DNA from: Dimorphilus gyrociliatus
Lineage: Eukaryota; Annelida; Polychaeta; Dinophilidae
NCBI GenBank assembly: GCA_904063045.1
Contig: CAJFCJ010000013.1
Location: 540,156 to 604,155, forward strand
DNA length: 64,000 nt
Direction of reading: 5' to 3'
Part shown: piece after piece, positions 11,280 through 22,832 of the stretch
Layout: each line of letters starts with the position of its first letter
Numbering within the stretch: the first letter of the stretch is position 1
Notes under the pieces: model-generated
The model's database searches: none
Told to the model about the DNA's origin: nothing
What the model saw: the letters and a program-made list of their open reading frames with translations, nothing else
Position numbers and translations under genes: made by a program

Positions 11280-14200
11280 GTGAAGCATGTTAATTACCGT
11301 AATGGATATGTTCAATACTTTTAATAATAATCGGATGGCGAGCATCTACGATAATTTTCTGTAATCTGTCCAGCACAGGGTAGATGCCGTCCTTCGCTGT
11401 AAGTAATGTGTTTGACAGTCTCTCTATCTTCATTGTGCTTTGTACTATTTTAAATCTAAAGCGTTTAGCAAGTTCCAGATCGATCAATGGCTGATAGACG
11501 GGAATCATTAATGAATTTTAAGATCCAAGCCATACTTTCATTTTAGCTCAATTTCTTCTTGTCAAATCTGCCATTGTGAAGTTAACTGTGGCTCTTTCAC
11601 GATTCCTTTCCATGGATATGTCTCTAAATAGTAACTATTTATCTTTCATTCTTCTCCTAATCTTCCTCGGATAATCTTCAATATTATTTTTATATCATAT
11701 GTAACACCATTCGGCCTTTGGTTCTGTGAGTACTAGTGATTTAACTACATGGCGAACAAATTTTGATAGCTTTGGATCCCCGTTAGCCAAAAAGCTCAAG
11801 ACGATTCTGCTGTCCACAAATACTCTAATAAGAGTGTTGGGAAGATGCTATTGAAGGGCTTGATAAAGTTTTGCGGGTCGCAACGCTGCTGCCAATTCTA
11901 CTCGAGGGATTTAATTCCAAGGAGACGAAAAAATACGGAAAGGGCTAGACAAAAGATTACTACAACTACCTGATACGGCATAAGGGCGTAGAGATACATC
12001 AGAATAGTAAATAGGTACCTGATATTTCCGAGGTTATCTTTTTAATATGGGTTGGGTCATCGGCTTCATCACCAGGAAGGCCACGAAATACAGAAATTGT
12101 AAGTTTAGCTTGTAGTTTTCTTGGTTCTATAAATCCCATTATATCATAAATGCAAGCCAAGTAAGAGTAAAATTTTACTGTTTAGTGACATATTTTGTCA
12201 ATGGTAGATCCTTTGCAGATAATTCGTAATGTAATCGATAAGCGAGCTTTTCTAATTCTATTTCGTTATTACTGATTAGGATTAGATCATCCATGTAATA
12301 GGAAGAAGTTACCAATAGCTTTTCTGGAGCAGACAGTAATGATGCTTGTCTTATACAGTAGTAGCATTTAATGCGGTACATGCTATAACGGGTGAACTTG
12401 GTGCTCTAAAGATATGTCTCATCTTTGCCGCTGACAGTATATTATAGTATTAGTATTAATATTTATGTGGACCTTTGTAGAGAAAACCAAAGTATTGTTG
12501 GTCGGGAGTAGCTACTCAAATATTCACACATTGATCGGATATCAGTTTAGATAAAATATGGACGAGTTCTCCATAGTTTAAGAAGACGAGTTTGATTTGA
12601 GAGAAGGTCCAAATAGGAGAAAATTATTTAGGGAGTTACCGTGATACTTAGCTGCACGATCGAAAAGATACGAATTGACTTCTTGCAACTGGTAACTCCG
12701 TGATGAGGGAGATAAAATTTACCCTGATCATGTGGGACAGGTTGAGCGTAATCATTATTGAATAGGGTTTGAATACCTTTGGCGTAGTCGTCGTTATAAA
12801 TGGATTACTGTAGACGGACTCTGGACTGATTGATTATTTTTCAACACATTGGGATCACATTTGATCAAAGGTCCAAAAATCGTTAGAAGGTTGTTTAAAA
12901 TTTACCAGCAGTTCAATAGCGTGGATATCAATAGGAGAGAGCGGTGGATCCAAGTTGAAATTACCTATTTTGGGCAACTGATTAACTGGAACGAACCGAT
13001 GAGCATTATAGCCTGTTTCTGTATAAGTCATGCTGTTATTTACTATGTTTGAGTGTTTGGCTACATTGGAAGTAGTACAGGGTAGTGGGGTTCGATACCA
13101 ACCAAGTGGGAATCTATTATAATTGTTCTTGTTGTCTCGGAACGTTTCCAGGACTCCATGATGGGGACTACATTGTCCAATAAGAATTACTACACTGTCA
13201 AGGAAGCCAACAGTTGATGAACAGTGGATGTTCCTGTTGCTGGAACTTGTGTTGAGGCAGTATAGACGATCACTCGTTCCTTATTAACATTAGCTTATAC
13301 GATCGCTACGTAAACAGTTAGAACAACAGTTAAGTAGCTGAACAAGTGTCTTTTTTCTTTTGAGATTGGTATTTATGAGTGGATAGTAGACCAAACTTGA
13401 GTGGTTGTTCGGACATGAACATATTGAATTCTCATCCAGTAGCTGATTTATTGAATCCACGTTTTTGCTCTACTGGTTTTATTATGAGAAGAATGCTTGT
13501 CGTCAAATTCCTTATATCGACTTCCTGAATGTTGATTTTTGTGTAATATCGTGAAGAATTTTCTTTATTATATTAGACGCTACGACTATTGTATTCGTTG
13601 AATGAGAAACATAAAGTAAATTTTCAATGGCGTTAATAATTCTCACTATGGATTGTCCTAATTTTGTTGTAATTGAGCTAAAGTCATCAGGATATTCAAA
13701 AAGGAGATGATCAACTTCCATTCGAATGTACGACCTCTGCTTTTAGGTAGATTTAGAAGTGCAAGGAGGGCATTGAATTCAATCCAGTCTCAAATTATAT
13801 TGGATTGGAAGGGTAGAGTTCTGTCGAGGATTCGTCCTAAGGCAGGTCCTCCGGATAATGAAGCATCACCATAAACAAAATTCAAAGTCTTGACTAGAGT
13901 TGTGAACTCTCATTGTCATCGTGTGGTAAAATTCGCGACTGTATACATCGTCTGTTATCCAGCGCTTTGCAATTAGACAGTTCTCAGAATCTTCAATATT
14001 GGCTTCCATCAGGGGGTATTTACTGTTTTGTATAAATTTAGATAGTTCCATCGAACGTTTCGGATGAGGTGATCGTTTTATATCTTAAAGAGTCGATTCG
14101 GGTAGCAAAGCCGTCCATTAAAGGACCAGCATTGGTCGTCTATTAATGGTAGTTGGAATTCTGTCATCTTCTTTGTGAAGATTTCGAATGTTCAGAATTC

Positions 14201-14780
14201 CACCATTTTGTTCTTTAACCGTTGAGATATGTTCCATTTCTTGCGTTTAAATAGGTACAGGTCGGTTGCCTAATTCATTGACAGGATTTGTTTATTAGGA
14301 TCCATCATTTGAATAATATGCTCCATTTGAGTAGCTAGTCTTGTCTCCATTACATTAATATCTCCTTTGTTCCGGGCAGTTATCTCTGTTAGTCTTTCCT
14401 TAAACCTATTTCTTAGCGCTTCCAGTTTACCATCTATGGTTGACGACTCGGTTGCGACTACCCTTTGGAGGATTGGTTCTGAATCCAATAGACTTGGATG
14501 GTTGGCACCGGTAGCCATTTGAATTCTATTCTTCTTCGGCTTATTTGATTTACTGATACCTTAAATTATTGTTGTCGATTGACGCAACAATTGCAAATAA
14601 ATATGTTCAGTTACTTTATAGTTTATATATAATAGTTGAAAAATATCTATGTTTGGCATGAATGAAAATAGAGGGAAAGCAACATTTTCAAATATTAGAA
14701 ACGTAAAGTTAAAGATTAAAATAATGTAATGGATAAAATATCGGAAACATTGGCGCCATACCAATATCTAGGCTTCAAAG
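11280..14780 (-). mobile_element. BEL/Pao-type retrotransposon body II (decayed)
   Basis: Minus-strand order: leader at 14690-14780, with a candidate primer-binding TGGCGCCAATGTTTCC on the minus strand near 14750. Gag starts at 14518 (MATGANHPSLLD...), with a further gag-like frame at 13866-14051. The reverse transcriptase lies at about 12175-12760, with an intact catalytic YMDDL box in 12175-12381. An integrase-side segment at 11290-11508 carries DGIYPVLDRLQK and HPIII, typical of the BEL/Pao integrase N-terminal region. Frames are interrupted between these pieces. Outer ends are approximate. Confidence 0.75.
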
Positions 14781-15081
14781 TCAACGTCGACATATACTAT
14801 ATAAATTTACATGTAGTCGATGGTCATAGCGATCAGATTTGACACGCTGGCAAGCTCACAATGTGTCATCATTATATTTAAGTCATATTATTTAAACTTA
14901 AACTAAGACTAAGTTATATTTTCATTAGTGTTATGATATTCATTCCTACTATATCCATTTCAAGCTAATAGCGATTATTTTAAATAATCATCTTTACTTG
15001 ATAAAATTGTCTGTAACGACAACATTAGTATAAAATAGTACTAAATTGAATAAAATAATGCCGAGAAAGAGTAAAATTCTA

Positions 15082-18000
15082 ATGGCCAACCTTCCTAGTC
15101 AAACGGAAACCATAAATCAAATGGTTAATACGTCCAAATCATTGGAAAAGCAAAGAAACAATTTCAAAGAAAGAATCGTTGAATTAACTGCTCAGAAATG
15201 AAAGCCCAGATGAAACGTACCATCCAAATGATCAGTTATAATCAAACTGACCTTACCAACGAATCACGTCATTTATCTGCTGCAACAGTCAAAGAACGAG
15301 ATGGCGGAATTTAGAATATTCAAATTTCTCAAGATTTTTCAAACAGAGAAGAGACGTCATCTATGACTCATAATCAAATTAAAACATCCCACGAATCGAC
15401 TTTCTAAGAAATAAAAGGATTGATCCATCTGAAAAGTTCGATGAGACCAACTGTCAACATTTCCACAAAACGATCATTTCTCCATTAACGGAAGCTTAAC
15501 TGGACGATTTATATAAATGTTTGATCGTAAACCGTTGGATGTCGGAAGATGTAAGCACTCGCAAATTCTGCGACTTGAACAGTAATAATACCGATAAAAA
15601 TAGTTCTCAAGACTTAGTCAATGATCTAAAATACGTCTATGATTATACTTCACTAGTTGAGGAATATCATCAGAACGAATTTTTGATAGAAATACGACCT
15701 CATCACACTACCTTACATCACAAGGATCCAATAACATCCAAATCAACTTTTTCTGTAAACACAAATCAGTTCAACACCAACAACGAAAGGATGTCTATGA
15801 ATGCTGCAAAGGTTCAAGTTCCAGCTTCAGGTACTTCTATAACTCATAGAATGCTATCAATTGATACCGGTACATCAATATCAATAATAAGTCGCCAATT
15901 TTTACAAGACATGTCCTCTCAACCAAATTCCAATGAACAATGTCACATTGATATTTCATGTGCGAATAATGATTTTCAAGCCATTCACACTGAGAAGGTA
16001 AAGGTTATCTTTCCTCAATTGGGTAAAAACTATGATGTCATGGATATGTAGTAGACTCTACACCTCCAATGGCAAGTCAACCAGCTATACATTAATTCAC
16101 ATTATACCGAAAAAGGTTTTATTTATTGGACAAGTTGATCTACTCATCGGTCTCACAAGAACTCTACTTTTATTGAATTTATAATAAAGATTGCTATAGA
16201 AGATTTCGACACCGAACCCCCAAACTCTCTCAACGATATTCACGCCGTTGATATACTGGCAAATTATACTTAACCATCGAACTATTACTGGACCTTTCCT
16301 CTACCTTTCAAATGCAACCCTAAAATTTTACAAAACAACCGCTCTATGGCCAGATGTTGATTACAAGCTACATATATGCAGTATAGGCAAAAAGTCAGGA
16401 TTTAGGTCAGGACTCAGGGCTGGCCAGTCTTGCTAGTGCCTTATGTTCTTTTCATTTTAGGTACCTTAAGCTACTCCTAGATGTATGGCAGGGAGCACCA
16501 TACCTCTGCTGGCATCACTTTTTATAAAACCCCGTATATTTAGGGAACCATTTGCCTCTTTAAAAGTTTTTATGGCATATTTTGCCTTATATCTATTAGC
16601 TGGATAGGTTGATAGGGATATGACTGATGCTAGTTTAGAGGCTGACAAAACTTTTTTTGCTCCCCAGAAAGGATTTCTGCTTGATATAAGGCATATAATA
16701 TTCTCTCATCTCGCTCACTTAATTTGACTGGTCTGCCACATCTGGGTAAATCTCTAATTGTATGATGCAATTGAAACTTTTTCCAGATATTTTGGGCGCT
16801 GAATCTAGAAATTTCAAACATTTTGGCAATTTTGTTCAATGATAACTCTTCTTGGTGTTTTTCAACAACCAAACGACGAATTCCATTATCAATGACCACC
16901 ATTTTTTTGAATAACCAAAGATGTAATTATAATAAGATAATTTCGTGTTTGATTTATGCAACTTAGTCCCCTAGTTTTTGATTAAATAACGACGAATATA
17001 TGAGACGAATACAAACTTTGTTTTACAACAATTACGCTCGATCTGTATCACATGACGAAGTAAATACTACCTCATTAAAGTCGTCCCGCATTGTATTAGA
17101 TGGTGCTGCAAAGTATCGGGGCTATTCTCTCAATGATGTTCTATTACCGGGACTTCCATTATTGGCAAATCAGATACAACTTCTTACACTACAACCATGC
17201 TTCATCCTTGCAGACATTAAATCAATGTTTATGAACATTAGAGTAGATACTCCGCATTAATTCTACTTTGGCTTCCTCTACGAGGACCCTAATCAGAAGG
17301 GTAACATTTTATCCACCGTAATGACTCGGCGTATTTTTGGCGTTTCACACTTCATAGCGTATACTGCCCTAAACTCATCTATTAAACAAGCTATCGATCT
17401 ATCTACCCGAGAAAAGGCTATGATATCATCATCCTTCTTTATGGACGACCTCATTTTAGTAGGTAATAATAAAAAAGATTTAGAAAATCTTGAAAACAGC
17501 TACATCAAGAACTTGCTGCTAATGACCTACATCTTACTAAATATACTACTAATAATATAAGATGCAATTCAAGTCGACCTTCCACAGTGCGGCGTTCAGT
17601 GACGAAACGTCATTTCTACTCATACTTAACCCTAATCTACGATATCATGGCCTTATATTGAACCGAATAAACTTCAGATTAATTCCGATTTCATGGGCTC
17701 CATTGAAATGAAAAGGTTGATGAAACGTGTATCCTAAACACAATCTCTGAGTCAGCCGGAATCTATTCAATTTCGAGGAAAATCCCTACTCCTGATGCAA
17801 TCCACATCTATTCAGATGATATATGATATCGCTTATGGAGCTGCTATTAAAGACAATCAGGGCTATCTCTTATCCTCATCTTCTCGCCTTTTCTCTTCTC
17901 CCCGAGCATCAATCCCTCGAGCAGGATTGAGCAATAGTTCGAGCAGAAAACTTTATAAAACCCTACAAAACTATCTTTTCTGATTCCCCTATTAGAGTTT

Positions 18001-18790
18001 TCATCGAAGTAAGATTGTTTTAAGTTATCTAAAAAATGGGGATCTGAAACTATTCAAATCAATCCGATAAGCAGTCTAGTCGTTAATAGCAACCGAAACG
18101 AAGGCGGAATGGTGCTATGTTAAATCAGAGAATAACGATGCAGACTACCTGACGAAAACAAGGAGAAATATGAGGGAGAAATGGACACTCTCTAAGACTA
18201 AAAACCCTGAGATAAGTCATATAAAAGCGACAATAAACTTTGTCATAGCAGACTTCACATATGCTATAAAGAGATTCTGGCGAAAATGCGCCGTACCATG
18301 ACTTGAATCCTGAGATTTAAGTCTAATTCTCATTTACCTACTGATGTTCGTCTAAAGGATCCGAAGATAACAACCATTGAACTAGACTTGGCACAACGAT
18401 ATCTATTTAAAATCGTTCAAGGTTCTATGCGTATAGAAAGATTATCAAAGATATACTCATTATTCAAGGAGGAGGATGAAATTTACATAATGTTAGGTAG
18501 GTCAGATAAATTAAATGAGACAAAGAAGACCATTGTGTATGCTCTATTATCACTAAATTTATCGAACACACACGTTATGTCAACAAATCAGGCGTCTCTC
18601 CGAGTAAAATGGATGAGGTTCGCCGAAAGTCTACACCCCCTATACGTGACAACAGAGATAAAGAAAGTCCTAAAATACATGTTAGGCAATAGCTTGCCAT
18701 CCCTGTGAGCCGATACAATATCGTTATAACATTGTAGCATCTCGTGGACCATGAGTTTCCTAAAGTAACCTTGTTGCATGCCCATCATGG
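15082..18790 (+). mobile_element. BEL/Pao-type retrotransposon body III (decayed, with nested insertion)
   Basis: Plus strand. Gag starts at ATG 15082 (MANLPSQTET...). A gag-protease frame at 15521-16051 contains the aspartyl-protease-like SIDTGTSISIIS. The reverse transcriptase lies at about 17000-17560, with KYRGYSLNDVLLPG, ILADIKSMFMNIRV and the catalytic FMDDL. RNase H-like AYGAAIKDNQGYLLSSSS and IPRA follow near 17820-17930. Integrase-side remains lie at 18388-18708. Between protease and reverse transcriptase the body is interrupted by a Tc1-like relic on the opposite strand (about 16400-16980). It is the youngest-looking of the three bodies but still carries many stops. Confidence 0.78.
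16466..16902 (-). pseudogene. Tc1-like transposase N-terminal relic nested in BEL/Pao III
   Basis: The minus-strand frame from 16902 shows a paired-type helix-turn-helix: a first helix around LVVEKHQEELSLNKIAKMF, then SRFSAQNIWKKFQLHH and a GRPVKLSERDERIL linker, as in Tc1 transposases. A frameshift near 16640 moves the frame to 16466-16648. The DDE catalytic part is absent, so this is a truncated copy. Terminal inverted repeats were looked for on both sides and not found. Confidence 0.7.
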
Positions 18791-19053
18791 TTAATAATCC
18801 TTAGTTGGTTCCAGCAGCCCAGAGAACTGACGACAATGGCAAAACAATAGTCCTGATAATGCGCTCTCAGTCTCGTTTGATGAAGACCGTATTGGCCACA
18901 TATTCGGCCGCCATCGCTTCATACGCTAGCAACCGCGATTTACATTTAAAAGACTTATATGCTGCTTTTCCGAGGTTGATGAACGCACTTTTTTGTATGG
19001 TAAAAAGTCCAGTCCCCCCATCGGACCTAAGGACGTCGTATATATCAAAGACC

Positions 19054-19120
19054 GGATCACTGGGTGCCGTAGTCTTTTCTTCTTTGCCTTCTTCTCTTTG
19101 GTCCTCCCAATCTAGTTTGA
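19054..19120 (+). pseudogene. 5S 3'-end relic plus spacer
   Basis: CACTGGGTGCCGTAGTCTTTT matches the last 5S nucleotides with changes, followed by a tract resembling the copy 3 downstream spacer (CTTCTCTTTGGTCCTC). The 5' part of the gene is missing or unrecognisable. Confidence 0.7.
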
Positions 19121-19320
19121 TACCTTTAAAGATATCTGTTATGCAATAAAAACCAAAAGTGTGAATTATATTAGTTTACGAGTGGAAGAGTGTTAACAGT
19201 TTGGCTTACATTATTTTCTTTATGTTCAAAGAAACATTTGAGATGTTTACCTGAGCGCAAAAGCTTCAGTTGAAAAAAGAAAAGGAAGCAAGAAGGACTG
19301 AGGAAGAAACAAATGGCAAA

Positions 19321-19401
19321 AGAATACGGCACCCAGATGATTTTCCATCCAAGTACAGAGTTCGGTGTTCGGACGAGAACCGATGCGTGAACATTGTATA
19401 C
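19321..19401 (-). pseudogene. 5S rRNA pseudogene with internal deletions
   Basis: The minus-strand copy keeps the 5' end (GTATAC...), a GGTTCTCGTCCGAACACCGAA-like segment, TGGATGG and the 3' end. About 39 nt are missing, including most of box A and the downstream half of box C. It lies 250 nt from the other relic and just outside gene A, in the position expected for an eroded 5S arm. Confidence 0.85.
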
Positions 19402-20187
19402 AATGGTGTGGCTTATCTTGCAATACTCAAAAGGAATTTGTGATCATTTATTTTTCGTCAACAAGTCTCTTGCGTTCGATTTCACCCTTGTAACAAGAGA
19501 TTTTATCATATGAAATGGAGCTGGACAATAATCTCTTTTAGCAACAATACGGCATAATTACAAAAGTGACGCTTGAACAATGTAATTGTGCGACTATGCT
19601 ACGGGAAAGAGGTTGCAGTCGGAATAGATTTAAAGTTCTCAATCTGCATTAGCTGATGATGAATCACAGACTTGTCTTTGGTTAGTCTATTTTCACCGTT
19701 AATATTATATAGAGTAAAGAAGTTCTTTATAAGCGACCCTTTTCCTTTTGGATAGTATTTCTCTACGGTAGTGGTAGAAGAACATATATATATATATAGT
19801 ATATACAGTATGTATTACTTTTTATTTATGACCAGGGATAAAAGAGTAATTTTCCAAGTTTTATCTTCTTAAGTGATACATACCAGAGTTTAATTAATAA
19901 TTCATTACGTTTTATAACTGTAAACTTGATATGAAACCGTTAATTATATAATTTAATTTCATTTTACATGTTGTTTATATGTGTCTAGGTCAGAGCTGAC
20001 TACTCTGACATAGAAAATGGACATAATAACATCCATCTTAAATTTGATAATAGAATTGAGTAAATAGTTAATTATTAATGTTTTATTTAAGTACATATAC
20101 ACATACAGATAACACGTATGAATATGCCGAATATATACAGCAATATGAAAGTATCGTTAATGAATTATGGGTAATCTTTTTTATGTT
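19402..20187. other. Intergenic, no gene seen
   Basis: AT-rich. It contains a TATATATATAGTATATACAGTAT tract near 19789-19811, one of several dispersed copies of an ATAC(T/A)GTAT palindrome. Plus-strand frames at 20078-20403 are antisense to gene A. Confidence 0.5.
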
Positions 20188-20705
20188 TTATTCTCGAAAA
20201 CACATCTCACTGGCCATGAGAATGAACGATTCGCGAGTCAATTGGCACGGTATTTTTTCTCTCAGAATAGTGTTGCGCTCCAGTCCTTCTATAAACGTTT
20301 ATCAATTAATAAAGACAATAATCATTCATCAAAATTATATACATACTTTGACATACAGCGTATATTTCCAAATTCTCCAAAACTAGATGGCCGTCAAGGG
20401 TAAACTTGACGCTGCTTTCGTAAGAATTTCTATAAGGGGTAATAAACTCTTTTATTTTTGCGCTGAATATCGAATCCCAGCATTCTTTCACAATACTGTA
20501 GCCGTCTGGCCCGTCTATTTCTTGAAATCTCGTAATCTATGGGAGACGTGAACATTTTTTTATGTATTAAAGTTACCAGTCTTATCTTGAAACTTACGAA
20601 TTCTTGACGAAGTTTTTCACTCTTTTCCACACTCTTTTCCACCTCCTCTAGTAGGGGGAACGTATCAATGGGAATAAGGTAGTCACATGACCTTAACTGG
20701 ACCAT
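20188..20705 (-). CDS. Small Cys-containing protein A, paralogue of gene B
   Basis: I do not recognise the family. Model: exons 20705-20598, 20536-20347 and 20288-20188 (108, 190 and 101 nt), giving 132 aa. The introns are 61 and 58 nt with GT-AG ends, in phases 0 and 1. The assignment as a real gene rests on gene B (33470-33998): exons 1 and 2 have identical lengths and the phases agree. The sequences align without gaps through shared points such as LRxE at the first junction, IxGxxG early in exon 2, L-LE/LQ before the second junction, and IPC-L-TR in exon 3. The start ATG is the first in frame. A short hydrophobic in-frame stretch precedes it, so an upstream signal-peptide exon is possible. 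A Cys in exon 1, KEC and IPC are conserved. Function unknown. Confidence 0.65.
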
Positions 20706-21452
20706 TTCGAGTATACTTAGTGTGCACACAAAAAGAGGGGATTTGAAAAGCTTTGAGTATTATATATACTAAATTTAAAACAGAAAACTGGTAGGAAATT
20801 CTTACCGTTTAGCTTCTTATTTTTTTAAGGAGAGTTATCGCGGGAAATTTCAAATGAGAAAATATTATTTTTAAGTAAATTAAATAGAAAATATCCTAAT
20901 GCCGACTTTTTCAAATATTAATTTCATATTTTATTATTTTATTCATGCCTTTAAAGATAGAAAAAAAGGTTTACGCAAAGTAGAATTCATGCGAACGATC
21001 GTCAGAAAAAAAATACTTATAAACATGTTCAACTCGAGCACTGAGTTTTTGGAATATCGTTTATAAACATTATCTTTTCATTTAAGGCCGTATGACTAAA
21101 TTATTAAGTTTAAATATAGGTGACTATTATATCATTTCTATTCCAGATAGATGTGGACGATAATCTAATGTATTCGGGTTCATTATAAATGAATACCCTT
21201 CCTTAATTCTTATTGGTCGTAAGATATTTTGATAACCTCAAAATTAGAATGAAGAAGCTAACCGGATTTAGATGGCCAGTTTCGTATGGTTTAGATTATT
21301 TTGTACTATAAATTTCCGAGTAATCGTTGTACTTTTTAATAGTTAAATAATATTTGTAAAGCAAAAATATTTATTACCAAACCGTCTCCAAAAAAACTGC
21401 AAACATATAACATAGATGACGGGCAATGCAAATATAAGGATAAATTTTGGAA

Positions 21453-22832
21453 TTACAAGGAATACTGCAAAAGAAGAACCTTTTCTCTGCACTGAGGTGT
21501 AACAATAAAGAATGTGACCACCTCTTTAGTAGCGCTACATTCGATAAAGCCATGAATTCCAAACACTTTAACTGTCTCATAAGCCTTGCTTTCATATGTA
21601 CGTGGATGAACGATATACATGTATTTTCCAGTCGACAGAAAATGAAAACCATCTCCCAACTTTAAAAGTATATCTCGCAGAAAAGAAAATTTCGATCTAT
21701 CAGTGCTATAAATCGTTACTTGCCTTTTTCTCAAACGTTTAAAATCGCGATCAGTCACTAGGAGAGTGTGGTCAGGGCCAAGATAGAAATAATCATTGTC
21801 AATTGCTTTGACGAATTTTCCGTTCAACTCTCTAGTACGCATCTCAGGCTTCTTTGCTTTTTGCTTTCTGTAAATATTGTCTCCACTTACCAAAGAGAAG
21901 CTCATTTCATGACATACAATTCTCAGAGGTTCTTTTATCTTAATTTGAAATGCAACGCTATCAACAACATTACCACTAGCAGTGCTAACCGTATCCGTTC
22001 TTATGCGAGGATAGCATTCTTTTTTGTCTGTGCTTATCACCATGATCTTGTCGTTTCTCTTCGCTATACCCATATTCAATAGACCATCCTTAGCTATTAT
22101 CATATCAGGTTCAATATGACTTTCATATGGGAGTTGATACACAGACCCAACACTCGTTGAACTGCAAGTCAGAACGAAAAACTTTCTTGCCATAGGATAT
22201 AGGCCTTTTATCTGATCTCGGAATTGGAAAAAAAACTTGTTTTGAGGCTGCACCGGACCATCATGCAAGCCCTCAAGAACCTCCAGTCGATACATATATA
22301 AAGATCTTTTCCACATCATTATACCAAGCAGATTTTGACTAATAACTATCTTAAGCCTTCGTCTCATAGCTTCGATTGAATCTTGGAATGGATAACCATC
22401 CCATAATTCAACCTCTTCCGCCACACCTTTCAGCTGATTTATTTTCGCAAAGTAGCCGTTATCAATTTGTTTTCTGAGTTCACGGTTGTGATACTCCATA
22501 TCTGGATCAACAGGACGTGTCATCAAGTACTCTATTTTCAAAATTTTCTCCTCGATCAGATTGTTATATTGTAGGAGTAATTGTTGTCTCAAATAGTTGA
22601 GACTGTTTAACTCTGGAACCTTCTTAAAAGCATCCAAACCTTTTGATGGCCATCTTATAAGTTCTCGACAAACTGGACATCTAAAGTTTTTATTTGTTCT
22701 TGGCGGTAAACAAACATTGATCGAACAGAGGCATTTTCTACATAGTCTATGCACAGGGGAGCAAGCCAAAGTATATGAGTTTTCGTAGAAAAGCATATCG
22801 TCGCAGACACAGCAAATAATTGGAGAAGGCAT
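21453..22832 (-). CDS. RING-finger protein 1 of a local family
   Basis: Single-exon gene, 459 aa from the ATG at 22832 (MPSPIICC...). The N-terminal C3HC4 RING finger is complete: C7, C10, C24, H28, C31, C34, C52 and C55. That pattern predicts zinc binding and E3 ubiquitin-ligase activity by family knowledge. It is followed by a mostly helical linker (about 75-190) and a beta-rich C-terminal region (about 200-459) ending in LLLQYSL. Shared points with RING2 include YxxEVxEGL, PQxKxFxQF, GSxYQ, the YFxG segment and the last roughly 60 residues. No B-box, NHL or B30.2 signature could be seen, so TRIM membership is not shown. It is transcribed away from RING2, with 3.8 kb between the starts. Substrate unknown. 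Confidence 0.85.
   Translation of the reverse strand: MPSPIICCVCDDMLFYENSYTLACSPVHRLCRKCLCSINVCLPPRTNKNFRCPVCRELIRWPSKGLDAFKKVPELNSLNYLRQQLLLQYNNLIEEKILKIEYLMTRPVDPDMEYHNRELRKQIDNGYFAKINQLKGVAEEVELWDGYPFQDSIEAMRRRLKIVISQNLLGIMMWKRSLYMYRLEVLEGLHDGPVQPQNKFFFQFRDQIKGLYPMARKFFVLTCSSTSVGSVYQLPYESHIEPDMIIAKDGLLNMGIAKRNDKIMVISTDKKECYPRIRTDTVSTASGNVVDSVAFQIKIKEPLRIVCHEMSFSLVSGDNIYRKQKAKKPEMRTRELNGKFVKAIDNDYFYLGPDHTLLVTDRDFKRLRKRQVTIYSTDRSKFSFLRDILLKLGDGFHFLSTGKYMYIVHPRTYESKAYETVKVFGIHGFIECSATKEVVTFFIVTPQCREKVLLLQYSL

Noticed and set aside
16400-16980. Intact Tc1 transposon
   Set aside because: Only the N-terminal DNA-binding half of the transposase is present and no terminal inverted repeats were found.
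18838-18865. Short match AGTCCTGATAATGC to the spacer at 38920-38933
   Set aside because: Only about 13-14 nt; could be chance, and the surroundings are not alignable by eye.
21374-22788. Plus-strand frames across RING1 and minus-strand frames across RING2 and beta-adaptin
   Set aside because: Antisense shadows of strong coding exons.
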